Below are positions 56,516-64,000 of a stretch of DNA of 64,000 nt, in pieces. Position 1 is the first letter of the stretch, and each line of letters starts with the position of its first letter. The notes below the pieces were generated by a model. That model saw only the letters and a list, made by a program, of their open reading frames with translations, ran no database searches and was not told the DNA's origin. The position numbers and the translations under genes are program-made. The stretch is from NCBI GenBank assembly GCA_019241645.1, contig JAFAWQ010000052.1, forward strand, positions 43,591-107,590, written 5' to 3'. This DNA is from Alphaproteobacteria bacterium (GTDB lineage: Bacteria > Pseudomonadota > Alphaproteobacteria > Micropepsales > Micropepsaceae).

Positions 56516-56850
56516 CGGTTTGCGGCCCGGGCGATGTCGCCATCGTGCCCTTTCCATTCACGGATATCGCGGTTGCCAAGCGGCGGCCCGCCTTGGCTCT
56601 CTCGGCCCGTGATGCTAATGACGTGAACGGCGCCACACTCTTCGCCATGATCACCACGGCACAGCGCAGCCGGTGGCCCAGCGACTTTTTGCTGTCAGAC
56701 GGAGATATGGCCGGACTGGCGGCGATATCCATCGTCCGCCTGAAGTTGTTCACGCTGGACAACCGCCTGGTCTCGCGCGTGATCGGCCGCCTCGCCCCGC
56801 ACGATCGCGCGTCCGTCCGCAAAATGCTCAAGGCCGTGGTGGCGATATAA
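56512..56850 (+). CDS. mazF: MazF/PemK-type ribonuclease toxin
   Basis: From ATG 56512 the product has 112 residues of the MazF/PemK fold: PGDVAIVPFPFTDIAVAKRRPALALS, LFAMITTAQRSRWPSDFLL, SIVRLKLFTLDNRLVSRVIGRL. The family cleaves mRNA at short sequences. The gene is coupled to the antitoxin gene. Confidence 0.87.
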   Translation: MTVCGPGDVAIVPFPFTDIAVAKRRPALALSARDANDVNGATLFAMITTAQRSRWPSDFLLSDGDMAGLAAISIVRLKLFTLDNRLVSRVIGRLAPHDRASVRKMLKAVVAI

Positions 56851-57000
56851 TTGGGTACCGCCCAGGCTTCGAGGGAATATCGCCCCCTAGGCTCGCGTCT
56901 CACTGCCGAGGATTTGTTGCACGACCGGCACCAGATGGCAGCGGACGCCGCCGGCGGTGAGACGTACAATCGGATTGCGGAGCTGTTCGGGGAGGCTTCC

Positions 57001-58041
57001 ATGAAATGCACATCCATGATCCGTCTGGTTGGCGGCGCTTCGTTCGCGCTGGCGTTTGCCGCTGCGGCCGGCGCCGCGACCTACAAGACAATCGATCCGC
57101 CGGGATCGGTGTTCACGCGACCAACCAGCATCACGGACGATGGCGTCATCACCGGCTTCTACGGCACCGACCTTTTTGCCTTTCATGGCTTTGTCCGCAA
57201 CGCGGATGGCACCTATGCCACCTTCGATCCGGACCATTCGCAATCCACCGGACCGCGCGGCATCGACGGCAAGGGCCGCATTTTCGGCAGCTACTCCTGG
57301 AACGACCGTGGCCATTCGCGCGGCTTCATGCGCAATTCTGACGGAGCGATCACCTCCTTCACGGTTCAGGGATCGGACTTTACCGAGGTGACGGCGATGG
57401 ACCCGGAAGGCGGGCTCACGGGAACCTACAAAAATCGCGCCGGCCGCAGCTATGCCTTCCTGCGCTCGCCGAAAGGGAAATTCGAAACATTCAAACTTCC
57501 GCACTCGGTTTGGACCATCGGCTACGGGATCAACAACGCCGGCGTCATTGCCGGCGGCTACACCACCTTCGACGATCTGCCCCATCAGCGCTCACACAGT
57601 TTCTTCCGCACGCCGGATGGTTCCATCACATCGTTCGACCCGCCCGCGGCGAAAATAAGCATTCCTGTCGCCATCAACGCGGCAGGGGTGATCACAGGCT
57701 GGTTTGACAGTGCTCTCTCGGCCGACACCAAATTTGAAAGGCACACGCTTTGCTTCGTGCGCCATGCTGACGGCACCTTCACGACGTTCCGTCCCAACGC
57801 CTCATCAGTCGAGACGAAGCCCTGGGCCATCAATGCCGCCGGCACAATTGTCGGAACTTACGAGACAACGGACCTGATCACGCACGCCTTCCTGCGCGAA
57901 ACAGACGGAACGATTCTCAACATCGATCATCCCGACAGCAAAAGGGATACGGTGCCGATGGCCATTCGCGACGATGGCGTGATCGCCGGAAATTTCGACG
58001 GTAAGGACGGAGTCACGCACGGTTTCATCCGCACGCCCTGA
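57001..58041 (+). CDS. Secreted HAF-repeat protein, copy 1
   Basis: ATG 57001 starts a 346-residue product with a signal peptide (ending AAAAGAA). About seven repeats of ~45 residues follow, each with a pattern like DDGVITGFY...FHGFVRNADGTYATFDPD. The regular repeats suggest a beta-propeller. Proteins of this type are found in soil bacteria and their role is not known. A second copy follows at 58138. Confidence 0.82.
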   Translation: MKCTSMIRLVGGASFALAFAAAAGAATYKTIDPPGSVFTRPTSITDDGVITGFYGTDLFAFHGFVRNADGTYATFDPDHSQSTGPRGIDGKGRIFGSYSWNDRGHSRGFMRNSDGAITSFTVQGSDFTEVTAMDPEGGLTGTYKNRAGRSYAFLRSPKGKFETFKLPHSVWTIGYGINNAGVIAGGYTTFDDLPHQRSHSFFRTPDGSITSFDPPAAKISIPVAINAAGVITGWFDSALSADTKFERHTLCFVRHADGTFTTFRPNASSVETKPWAINAAGTIVGTYETTDLITHAFLRETDGTILNIDHPDSKRDTVPMAIRDDGVIAGNFDGKDGVTHGFIRTP

Positions 58042-58137
58042 TGCTCCCGCAGTGGCGCAAATCCGATAAAAACGGGCGGCTGGCGCCGGGGGATGGCGAG
58101 GCGTAGAACCAGAACTGGAACATAGGGGAAATTCCGG

Positions 58138-59133
58138 ATGATCCGCACAATTTATTCCAGCGCGACCGTTGCCGTGGTGGTCTGCATTGCCGCCTCCACA
58201 AATGCCGCCACCTACACTGTCTTCGACCCGCCGGGATCGACCGAGACTTTTGCCAGCTATATCGATGCCTCCGGCGCGATTGTCGGCGACTTCAGCGGCG
58301 ACGGGATCACCAGCAAGGGCTTCATTCGTGCGCCGGATGGCACCATGACCATCTTTGCGCCGCAGGGTTCCGAGGTCGTGCAACCGGTCGGCATCGATGG
58401 AAAAGGCCGCATCTCCGGCAGCTACGTGCCGCACAAGCGCGATCACGAGATCGGCTTCATCCGGGAGCCGGACGGGTCGATCAGCACCTTCGATGCGCCG
58501 CACACGCACATGACGAGCGCGTCCGCCGCGGACCCCCAAGCCGGCATCACGGGGTATTATGAGGGCCACCATCACCTGCCGACCGGCTTCGTGCGGTCGC
58601 CGGCCGGGATCATCACCACGTTCAAGCTGCGCCATTCGATCTATACATTGGGCGTCGCCATCAACAGTGCAGGCTTGGTCGTCGGCGACTATGTCAGCAA
58701 GGAGTTCAAGATCGGCAGCTTCATCCGCACACCGGACGGGGCCATCACGAAATTCGATCCGCCGGGCTCGACGCAGAGCGCGGCGCTTGCCATCAACGCA
58801 GACGGCGTCATCGCCGGCAGTTATCGCGACGGCCATAGCGGGCACGGCTACGTGCGCAGCCCTGATGGCGCAATCACCGCCTTCGATGCGAAGGATTCGA
58901 TCGACACCACGCCGCAGGCGATCAACGCGTCGGGTGCGATCGTCGGGAGGTATGAGACGTCCGACCAGACGGGCCACGCGTTCCTGCGAACAGCGAATGG
59001 CAAAATCAGTAACATCGATCCGCCTGATGCGGTCTCCTGGGCCGAGGCGAGAAGCGTCAACGATTCGGGCGTCATCGCCGGCGTGTTCAAGAGCGCGGAC
59101 GGCCGCTACCACGGCTTTGTGCGGACGCCATAG
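58138..59133 (+). CDS. Secreted HAF-repeat protein, copy 2
   Basis: The 331-residue product has a signal peptide (ending AASTNA) and the same repeats: SGAIVGDFSGDGITSKGFIRAPDGTMTIFAPQG, NSAGLVVGDY, NADGVIAGSYRDGHSGHGYVRSPDGAITAFDA. It starts 97 bases after copy 1 and arose by tandem duplication. Confidence 0.82.
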   Translation: MIRTIYSSATVAVVVCIAASTNAATYTVFDPPGSTETFASYIDASGAIVGDFSGDGITSKGFIRAPDGTMTIFAPQGSEVVQPVGIDGKGRISGSYVPHKRDHEIGFIREPDGSISTFDAPHTHMTSASAADPQAGITGYYEGHHHLPTGFVRSPAGIITTFKLRHSIYTLGVAINSAGLVVGDYVSKEFKIGSFIRTPDGAITKFDPPGSTQSAALAINADGVIAGSYRDGHSGHGYVRSPDGAITAFDAKDSIDTTPQAINASGAIVGRYETSDQTGHAFLRTANGKISNIDPPDAVSWAEARSVNDSGVIAGVFKSADGRYHGFVRTP

Positions 59134-59141
59134 ACCGCGAC

Positions 59142-59552
59142 ATGCCGTACGATGGCGGTTGCGCGTGCGGCGCGGTGCGGTACCGGCTGGAGGCCGAACC
59201 TTTCGACGGCGGTTACTGCCATTGCACCATCTGCCGGCGCTCGGCCGGCGCGCCGGTGTTGGCGTTCGCCACAGTGCCGCTGGACAAGTTTGTGATCGTT
59301 GAAGGCGCTCCGGCGAAACGGCGCTCCTCCTCGTTTGGCGAACGCTGGTTTTGCAGCGGTTGCGGCACGCAGCTCGCAATGCGGGTCGATCATCAGCCCG
59401 ACACGATCGATTTTAGCCTCGCCTCGCTCGACGATCCAAACGTCATCGCCCCTGCGTTTCACATCTTTACCGAGGATCGGATCGGCTGGTTCGAAACCGC
59501 GGACAATTGCCCGCGCCACGCCTCCTTCCGCCCCCACACGCGCGGTCTATAG
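59142..59552 (+). CDS. GFA-family zinc protein, copy 1
   Basis: The 136-residue product has the GFA/CENP-V zinc pattern: GGCACGAVRY, YCHCTICRRSAG and FCSGCGTQL. The family is named for glutathione-dependent formaldehyde-activating enzyme, but most members are uncharacterised. It starts 9 bases after the HAF-repeat gene. Confidence 0.87.
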   Translation: MPYDGGCACGAVRYRLEAEPFDGGYCHCTICRRSAGAPVLAFATVPLDKFVIVEGAPAKRRSSSFGERWFCSGCGTQLAMRVDHQPDTIDFSLASLDDPNVIAPAFHIFTEDRIGWFETADNCPRHASFRPHTRGL

Positions 59553-59639
59553 CCAGGCACCACACGCCGCCAAAGGAACTTGCAGCGAAACGCATATCGA
59601 TTTTCGCCATACCTCTGTCACTCATCCGTCTACAGACCG

Positions 59640-60356
59640 TCAAGTTGAAGCTCGGCGGAAGATAAGCATCGTCTGATCGCGCGGATGATCCCAATCGGCG
59701 ATGGTTTCCAGGCGCCAGGGAAGACCGGAGATGATCTCCATCAATTGTGTCCGGCTATAATGGTAGGGATCCCGGTCTGGAAACGTGGTGACGCCTCCGC
59801 GTGGATGCTGCAGCGGCTGGGATGGATCGTGATTGGAAGGCGAAATGAAAACGGTAACGAAGAACTGGCCATTCTCCCTTACATAATGCGCCGCGCGCAT
59901 CATGCATTTTCTGAAGAGGTCTTGGGGCAGGTGGGTAAAAAGCGATTGCGCCAGCGCCATGTCGAAAGCAACACCAAAGCCCGCCCCATCGAATTCCCCA
60001 TTGCTGGCCAGGTGATCCCGCGGCAGCTTGTCCTGCAGCCCCAATGGCGCCAGTTCGATATCATAGCCCGCATCCAGCAGGTCACCAGAAATATCGATGC
60101 CATAATAATTACCAGAACACAGGTAAGCGACAAAATGTATGCCGCCGCGCAAACAGCCGCAGCCGATATCGATCAGACGCATGTGCGGATCGAGGCCGTG
60201 TTCAACCAGGAACTCGAATTGCAGCCGTCCGATCTCCTCCCACATGCCGCCCACAATGTTGCGGTGCCGGCCCTCTCGCACGGCGCGGGACGAACGATCC
60301 AGATCGTAAAAGGCGGAAATCTTTTCCATGCTTCTTTGGTGCCGAGGCATTGACAT
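59640..60356 (-). CDS. Class I SAM-dependent methyltransferase
   Basis: From ATG 60356 (238 residues; an ATG at 60350 is also possible) the product has the SAM-binding motif LIDIGCGCLRGGIHFV near residue 60, then GIDISGDLLDAGYD and a DMALAQSLFTHLP motif. The substrate is unknown. It is divergent from the S9 peptidase gene. Confidence 0.8.
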   Translation of the reverse strand: MSMPRHQRSMEKISAFYDLDRSSRAVREGRHRNIVGGMWEEIGRLQFEFLVEHGLDPHMRLIDIGCGCLRGGIHFVAYLCSGNYYGIDISGDLLDAGYDIELAPLGLQDKLPRDHLASNGEFDGAGFGVAFDMALAQSLFTHLPQDLFRKCMMRAAHYVRENGQFFVTVFISPSNHDPSQPLQHPRGGVTTFPDRDPYHYSRTQLMEIISGLPWRLETIADWDHPRDQTMLIFRRAST

Positions 60357-60412
60357 ACTATATTCCCAGAGCCTTCTCGATAGGCATTCGAAGTCCCAGG
60401 GGCGATAATCCA

Positions 60413-62368
60413 ATGGCGTTAGGGACAGCAGCGGCCACGGTTTTTGCGATCGCGGTTGTTTGCGGGACGGCGGCGGCGGCCAAAGTCGTCATTCACGATT
60501 TCGATCACCTGGCGATAGCGCCGGACGGCGGCCGGGTGGCGGCGGTGGAGGCCGACGATCCAGGCAATCTGCCGGAGGAACCGCATGGTCACGTCGTCGT
60601 GCGCAATGCGGCCGGAAAGATCGTTGCGAGCTACGATCCCTGCAAGGTGTGCAGATATTCCGACACCGCGTTCGCGCCGAAAGCCGACGCGATGGCGTTC
60701 CTTGCGAGCGACGAAAAGGCGCACAAAGCGACGCTGTTTGTCGCTGGGGGCGGCAAGGCGCGCTCGGTTACCGTCATCGATGGCGTCGCCAACACCGTTC
60801 GCTGGTCGCCGGACGGCGCGCGCATCGCATTGCTCGCCACCATCGGCGCGCACAAGAAGACCGGCGCGGTGGAAGCTGGCGCCGCGCTGGTCGGCGAAAT
60901 CGGCGAGAGCAACGACGAGCAGCGCATCGCCATCGTTCCGGTCGGCGGCGGCGTGCTGAGGCTCGTTTCGCCAGCCGATACTTATATTTACGAATTCGAC
61001 TGGATGCCGGATGGGACGGGCTTCGCCGTGACGTCCGCAAAAGGCAACGGCGATAACAATTGGTGGATCGCGAGCCTGGATTACGTCGATGCCGGCAGCG
61101 GCCAGATGCGCCGCATCGCCGCCCCGAAAATGCAGATCGAATTGCCGCGCGTCTCACCGGACGGAAAGACGGTTGCCTTCATCGGCGGGCTGATGAGCGA
61201 CTGGCAGTCCATTGGCGGCGACATCTACACGGTGCCGGTTTCCGGCGGCGAGCCAAAGAACCTCACGCCGAATTTCAAAGGCTCGTTTCGCAGCCTCGCC
61301 TGGCGCGGCGGCAAGATCATGACCGGCGCCATCGTCGACGATCGCTTCTCCATCGGCACCGTGGATCCGGCGAGCGGCGCAGTAACGGATTCCTGGCATC
61401 AACCGATCACTGCGCGGCCGCAGGGCGTGAACGACACGGTGGCCTTCAGCGCGGACGGAAAAGTCGCCGCCATCATCATGGAGGAGTTCAATCATCCCTT
61501 CGAAATCGCGCTCGGTACTGATGACCGTCCCCAGCCTATCACCCACGAAAACGGCGCGCTGGAAAAGAACGTCAGCTGGCGAACCGTGCACTGGTCGAAC
61601 GAAGGCTTCAAACTGCAGGGTTGGCTTGTCGGCCCAAAGAATGCCGATCCGGACAAGAAATACCCGATGGTCGTGATTGTGCATGGCGGGCCGAGCTCCG
61701 TCTACACGCCGCACTACATCGCGGCGGGCGGTCAGCACGGCACCAATTTCGATTTTGCCTACGACCTGATCCAGAAGGGATACTTCATCTTCTATCCCAA
61801 CGATCGCGGCTCCTACGGACAGGGCGAAGCGTTTACCCGCGCCAACGTGAAGGATTTCGGCCGCGGCGATCTGCGCGACATGCTGGCGGGCATCGATGCG
61901 GTGGAGAAGACGGCGCCCATCAATGACGCGCGTCTCGGCCTCTACGGCCATTCCTATGGCGGCTGGTTCGCCATGTGGGCCAACACGCAGACAAACCGTT
62001 TCAAGGCGTTCGTGGCCGGCGCGGGAATCGCCAATTGGACGAGCTACTATGGCCAAAACGGCATCGACAAATGGATGATCCCGTTCTTCGGCGCTTCGAT
62101 CTATTCCGATCCGAAAGTGTATCGCGATGCCTCGCCGATAGAATTCATCAAACAGGCAAGGACGCCGACGTTTCTTTACGTCGGCGAGCGCGACGTCGAA
62201 TGCCCGGCCCCGCAATCCCAGGAATATTGGCACGCGCTGCAGGAACTGAACGTGCCCTCGAAACTGATGATATATCCCGGCGAGGGACACCACTTCCACA
62301 ATCCCGCGCATCTGGAAGATCTTCGCGCGCGCATTGTCGCCTGGTACACCGGCTATCTAGGACAATGA
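60413..62368 (+). CDS. Secreted S9-family (prolyl oligopeptidase) peptidase
   Basis: ATG 60413 begins a signal peptide; the product has 651 residues. The N-terminal ~370 residues are WD-like beta-propeller repeats (for example APDGGRVAAVEADDP, SPDGARIALLATIG). The C-terminal hydrolase has GHSYGGWFAMW (Ser), a YVGERDVECP Asp region and GEGHHFHNP (His). The family cuts short peptides, often after Pro or acyl-amino acids. Its stop overlaps the next GFA gene. Confidence 0.88.
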   Translation: MALGTAAATVFAIAVVCGTAAAAKVVIHDFDHLAIAPDGGRVAAVEADDPGNLPEEPHGHVVVRNAAGKIVASYDPCKVCRYSDTAFAPKADAMAFLASDEKAHKATLFVAGGGKARSVTVIDGVANTVRWSPDGARIALLATIGAHKKTGAVEAGAALVGEIGESNDEQRIAIVPVGGGVLRLVSPADTYIYEFDWMPDGTGFAVTSAKGNGDNNWWIASLDYVDAGSGQMRRIAAPKMQIELPRVSPDGKTVAFIGGLMSDWQSIGGDIYTVPVSGGEPKNLTPNFKGSFRSLAWRGGKIMTGAIVDDRFSIGTVDPASGAVTDSWHQPITARPQGVNDTVAFSADGKVAAIIMEEFNHPFEIALGTDDRPQPITHENGALEKNVSWRTVHWSNEGFKLQGWLVGPKNADPDKKYPMVVIVHGGPSSVYTPHYIAAGGQHGTNFDFAYDLIQKGYFIFYPNDRGSYGQGEAFTRANVKDFGRGDLRDMLAGIDAVEKTAPINDARLGLYGHSYGGWFAMWANTQTNRFKAFVAGAGIANWTSYYGQNGIDKWMIPFFGASIYSDPKVYRDASPIEFIKQARTPTFLYVGERDVECPAPQSQEYWHALQELNVPSKLMIYPGEGHHFHNPAHLEDLRARIVAWYTGYLGQ

Positions 62369-62733
62369 CGATGGTCGAAGGCTCCTGTCATTGCGGCGCC
62401 GTGCGCGTTGAGGTTGCCAAGCCCGCGGAAGAGGTCAAGGAGTGCAACTGCTCCATCTGCCGGCGCACCGGCGGTATTCTGGCTTACTATTCGCCGAAAG
62501 AGGTGCGGGTGTCCGGACCGACCGACGTCTACATGTGGGGCGATCGGGAGCTTGAATTTCATCGCTGCAAGGTTTGCGGCAACTTCACGCACTGGTCGGC
62601 GGTCGACAAGTCCTACGACCGCATGGGCGTGAATGCGCGACTGATGCCTGCGGATTTCCTCAAAGGCGCGCGCATCCTGCAGTTCGACGGCGCCGACACC
62701 TGGACCGTCACCGGCGAGCGGATCGGCCCTTAA
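62365..62733 (+). CDS. GFA-family zinc protein, copy 2
   Basis: The 122-residue product has GSCHCGAVRVEV, CNCSICRRTGGI and HRCKVCGNFTHW, the family zinc ligands. It is translationally coupled to the S9 peptidase gene (ATGA). It is only distantly like the 59142 copy. Confidence 0.85.
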   Translation: MTMVEGSCHCGAVRVEVAKPAEEVKECNCSICRRTGGILAYYSPKEVRVSGPTDVYMWGDRELEFHRCKVCGNFTHWSAVDKSYDRMGVNARLMPADFLKGARILQFDGADTWTVTGERIGP

Positions 62734-62763
62734 GGCGGCACGTCCAGGCAGCTGTGCGGCGTT

Positions 62764-63066
62764 TTAAGCCGCGCGCTTGCGCCGCTTGGCCCAGTTGCTC
62801 AGCACATCGTTGATGCGGGTCTGCCAGCCCGGGCCAGTCGCCTTGAAGGTCTCGATGATTTCGGTATCGAGGCGGAGACTGACCTGCGTTTTGGGATTGG
62901 CGATCTTCGGGCGCCCACGCGAGCGCCGATAGGCTTCCGCCAGATCCGGCATAACCTCGCGCAGCGGACGCATCTGTCTTAGTTGCACGGTCGTCAAGGG
63001 CGGGGAGTCAACCGCGTCCCAATCCTCCTGACTGATGTGTTTGGGCTTCGTCTTTAACCGCTTCAT
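62764..63066 (-). CDS. brnA: BrnA-family antitoxin, second module
   Basis: From ATG 63066 the product has 100 residues. The N-terminus is basic (MKRLKTKPKHISQEDWDAVDSPPLT), and the C-terminus is the ribbon-helix-helix with VSLRLDTEIIETFKATGPGWQTRINDVLSNW. It overlaps the toxin gene by ~59 bases. It resembles the first module's antitoxin in layout only. Confidence 0.85.
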   Translation of the reverse strand: MKRLKTKPKHISQEDWDAVDSPPLTTVQLRQMRPLREVMPDLAEAYRRSRGRPKIANPKTQVSLRLDTEIIETFKATGPGWQTRINDVLSNWAKRRKRAA

Positions 63067-63319
63067 ACGTCGCAACCTCCCGAGCATTTGCCCTTCTGAG
63101 GCTGATGACGCGGATCGCATCGCCTCTTCGCGTAAGAACCAAAACGTGCACTCTCTCTTCGATGCGACCGAGCGCGATTTCGCGCGGTTCGCCGTAGTCG
63201 CGCCTGAGGTCAGCGCCAATTGCGGCATCGTCAAAAGCGAACCGCTCGACGATAGCGAAGTCCACGCCGTGCTTCCGCAGATTGGCTTCGCGTTTCGCCT
63301 CGTCCCAATCGAAGCGCAT
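63008..63319 (-). CDS. brnT: BrnT-family toxin, second module
   Basis: The 103-residue product has the BrnT pattern: FDWDEAKREANLRKHGVDFAIVERFAFDD, REIALGRIEERVHVLVLTRRGDAIRVISLRRANAREV. It would act as a ribonuclease blocked by the BrnA product. Its start lies 2 bases from the palindrome at 63321. Confidence 0.87.
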   Translation of the reverse strand: MRFDWDEAKREANLRKHGVDFAIVERFAFDDAAIGADLRRDYGEPREIALGRIEERVHVLVLTRRGDAIRVISLRRANAREVATYEAVKDEAQTHQSGGLGRG

Positions 63320-63320
63320 T

Positions 63321-63336
63321 AAATGTATCTACATTT
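63321..63336. promoter_or_regulatory. Palindromic operator of the second BrnT/BrnA module
   Basis: AAATGTA-TC-TACATTT is a perfect 7-2-7 inverted repeat immediately before the toxin start. Its half-site core (ATGTA/TACAT) also occurs in the first module's operator at 44159, with the arms in the opposite order. Confidence 0.65.
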
Positions 63337-63375
63337 ATTCAGAAAGGCAAGCCCCCTGCCCGCGCGGTTTCTCGC

Positions 63376-63894
63376 CTACCGCACCCATTGCTCGATCCAG
63401 TCGGCGATCCCCTGCGGCGTCATGTGACGCGCATCGGCAAGTGCCGCGACATGGCCCTTGTTCAAGAGCGTGTTGGTTTTGGGATCGACGATTAACACGG
63501 CCGGCACACCTTCCAGCCGCTTGGTGATGCCCCAGCGTGCCGGGATCTGCAGGTTCTTCTTGAAGCGGCCCACATCCACCTCGACGACAACATAATGCGC
63601 CTCGACGAAGCGCTTCACCTCCGGCAGCTCCATCAGCGATGAGAGCACGCGGCAATCGCCGCACCAGTTTCCGCCGAGATCGATGAAAGCCAGCTTGTGC
63701 TGCCGTTTTGCTTCTGCCAACGCGGCATTTACTTGCGCATCGGCATTGGCCTTTTCATCGTAAGGAAACGGAAGCGGCGTCGGCAGCTGCGAAAGCTGGG
63801 AGATACTCGTGACCTTCAGTGGCGGAGACGCCGCCCCGCTGCCGCCGCCCACAAACAATGCAACAGCCGCTACAGCGAAAATCCGTCCATGCAT
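63376..63894 (-). CDS. Secreted thioredoxin-fold protein
   Basis: The 172-residue product has a signal peptide and a thioredoxin domain with WCGDC (Cys78, Cys81) in IDLGGNWCGDCRVLSSLM, and cis-Pro in GVPAVLIVD. The CGDC centre suggests a periplasmic thiol reductase or disulfide-handling role. The substrate is not known. Confidence 0.82.
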   Translation of the reverse strand: MHGRIFAVAAVALFVGGGSGAASPPLKVTSISQLSQLPTPLPFPYDEKANADAQVNAALAEAKRQHKLAFIDLGGNWCGDCRVLSSLMELPEVKRFVEAHYVVVEVDVGRFKKNLQIPARWGITKRLEGVPAVLIVDPKTNTLLNKGHVAALADARHMTPQGIADWIEQWVR

Positions 63895-64000
63895 TTTTTC
63901 GGTACCGCCTATTCATTGCCGGGAATGCCGCGTACCTATTGAGGTCGCGCGCCTGTGGCAATGCATTCGAACCCACTCTCACATGGGCGTGAGAATTTTG

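Noticed and set aside
63955..64000. A GTTCGAA-containing segment near the right end, resembling a tRNA T-arm
   Set aside because: The flanking bases do not form the 5-base T-stem, and no acceptor or anticodon arm is seen.

Overview
The window is a GC-rich chromosomal stretch that looks alphaproteobacterial. The evidence is a GAAC-N7-GAAC type SOS box in front of an imuA-imuB-dnaE2 mutagenesis cassette, an RpoE/ChrR-type ECF sigma and zinc anti-sigma pair, an EipA/DUF1134 periplasmic protein, a cyoABCD quinol oxidase operon, and many one-base or four-base stop/start overlaps (ATGA, TGATG). No rRNA, tRNA, CRISPR array, prophage or intact insertion sequence is visible. The genus cannot be fixed from the sequence alone. 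A soil alphaproteobacterium of the Rhizobiales/Micropepsales kind would fit.

Layout. 1-7.6 kb: a tightly coupled minus-strand operon of metY-like, metA-like, carrier-thioesterase, acyl-CoA/ACP ligase and a small unknown gene. It is flanked by a convergent alpha/beta hydrolase and a divergent ThDP enzyme, and it is the best candidate here for an undescribed pathway. 7.6-13 kb: the SOS-controlled imuA-imuB-dnaE2 cassette. 13.1-15.4 kb: a secreted protein of unknown function divergent from the sigma/ChrR pair, with a matching ECF promoter motif. 15.5-18.4 kb: phosphate porin plus PstS behind a three-unit Pho box. 18.4-25 kb: a twice-frameshifted type IIG-like methylase/restriction gene, a Rieske protein with a long helical domain, a small membrane protein, and mmsA. 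25-31.4 kb: TPR-sulfotransferase, cyclophilin, AI-2E family transporter, SecF, EipA. 31.5-35.5 kb: cyoABCD. 35.5-42.3 kb: mostly small housekeeping and hypothetical genes (GST, Csp, CutA, TrpS, ArsC, GreA).

42.6-44.8 kb is an accessory islet: a possible SOS box, a small gene, a BglII-like nuclease overlapping an MT-A70 methyltransferase, and a BrnT/BrnA toxin-antitoxin module with its own palindromic operator. 44.8-49.3 kb holds a phosphoesterase, a second TPR-sulfotransferase and two tandem secreted paralogues. 49.6-51.9 kb holds a small unknown gene, a decayed copy of the BrnA 3' end, and an AIPR-family abortive-infection protein that looks base-compositionally foreign. 52-54.5 kb is uvrB, with a palindromic intergenic-type repeat inserted in its 3' end. 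54.5-55.5 kb is a decayed islet (an ORF with an in-frame stop, and a frameshifted DUF6883-like gene next to a DUF4926-like gene). 55.6-64 kb carries a DsrE-like protein, a MazE/MazF pair, two tandem HAF-repeat secreted proteins, two GFA-family proteins, a methyltransferase, an S9 peptidase, a second BrnT/BrnA module with a related operator, and a secreted thioredoxin-fold protein.

The recurring theme of the right half is small defence and toxin-antitoxin cargo between housekeeping genes, some of it intact and some visibly decaying. The left half carries stress-regulated functions (SOS, an ECF/ChrR regulon, the Pho regulon) whose operator motifs can be read directly.
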